Shown: in pieces, positions 62,891-64,000 of the stretch | Layout: the number at the start of each line of letters is the position of its first letter | How positions within the stretch are numbered: the stretch's first letter is position 1 | Source of the DNA: Kytococcus aerolatus | GTDB taxonomy: Bacteria; Actinomycetota; Actinomycetes; Actinomycetales; Dermatophilaceae | Direction of reading: 5' to 3' | DNA: 64,000 nt | NCBI RefSeq assembly: GCF_900187395.1 | Contig: NZ_FYEZ01000001.1 | Coordinates: forward strand, 248,001-312,000 | Made by a program: the position numbers and the translations under genes | The notes under the pieces: model-generated | What the model saw: the letters and a program-made list of their open reading frames with translations, nothing else | Told to the model about the DNA's origin: nothing | Database searches by the model: none

Positions 62891-64000
<1,110 letters not shown>

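Overview
The window is 64 kb of chromosome from a very GC-rich actinobacterium. Four things point to the order Micrococcales: a mycobacterial-like block ruvC-ruvA-ruvB, yebC, pdxT-pdxS, pimA, pgsA, HIT; an actinobacterial coproheme-type haem set; a DUF3000 protein; and many leaderless start codons. The genus cannot be fixed from the sequence. No prophage, insertion sequence or CRISPR array is visible, so this is core chromosome with a few accessory islands.

Layout. 0-8 kb: a phosphotransferase, tRNA-Pro, and a tight minus-strand chain read xerD, then parA-scpA-scpB-rluB-cmk-der (chromosome segregation, rRNA modification, ribosome assembly). 8-12.4 kb: a membrane protein, a metallo-beta-lactamase-fold hydrolase, a DUF349 protein and an M18 aminopeptidase. 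12.5-27.1 kb, almost all minus strand: HIT, pgsA-pimA-membrane protein, pdxS-pdxT, yebC-ruvC-ruvA-ruvB, secD-secF, apt, rel. The conserved order is kept, but yajC and the PIM acyltransferase usually found in this block are missing. 27.1-28.8 kb: two tandem units, each promoter + c-di-AMP (ydaO-type) riboswitch + Tat-exported NlpC/P60 peptidase + terminator. 28.9-34.1 kb: thrS, five tRNA genes, a PGPGW membrane protein, a class IV aminotransferase and a thioesterase.

34.1-37.5 kb: a putative signalling island with an ECF-type sigma factor overlapping a receptor Ser/Thr kinase, divergent from a large lipoprotein. 37.5-43.7 kb: PPK2-aldo/keto reductase-SelO, an alpha/beta hydrolase and glycerol kinase. 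43.8-46.6 kb: a LigC-type ATP-dependent DNA ligase and a LigD-type polymerase flanking a 270-bp array of seven helically phased dyad repeats. 46.8-49.8 kb: a secreted ExeM-type nuclease behind a four-unit PHO box, then msrB. 49.9-55.2 kb: hemE-hemY-chdC opposite DUF3000-rnd. 55.2-57.8 kb: a MurA enzyme with an N-terminal XRE DNA-binding domain and a matching palindromic operator, then a glycerophosphodiester phosphodiesterase with a probable PHO box. 57.8-64 kb: dxs, a small unknown gene, an OafA-type acyltransferase with SGNH domain, an Asp-rich lipoprotein, and the 3' part of aconitase.

Themes. Cell-wall and envelope control recurs: c-di-AMP-regulated peptidases, self-regulated MurA, PIM synthesis, sigma factor/kinase/lipoprotein. 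So does phosphate: PHO boxes on a nuclease and a GDPD, and PPK2. At least 17 genes have a -10-like hexamer (A at position 2, T at position 6) ending 6 or 7 nt before the start codon, which predicts leaderless mRNAs. I see no gene in bases 1-52. The only gene-free stretches over 300 bases are 27099-27453 and 27940-28281 (promoters, riboswitches, terminator) and 45256-45593 (repeat array).
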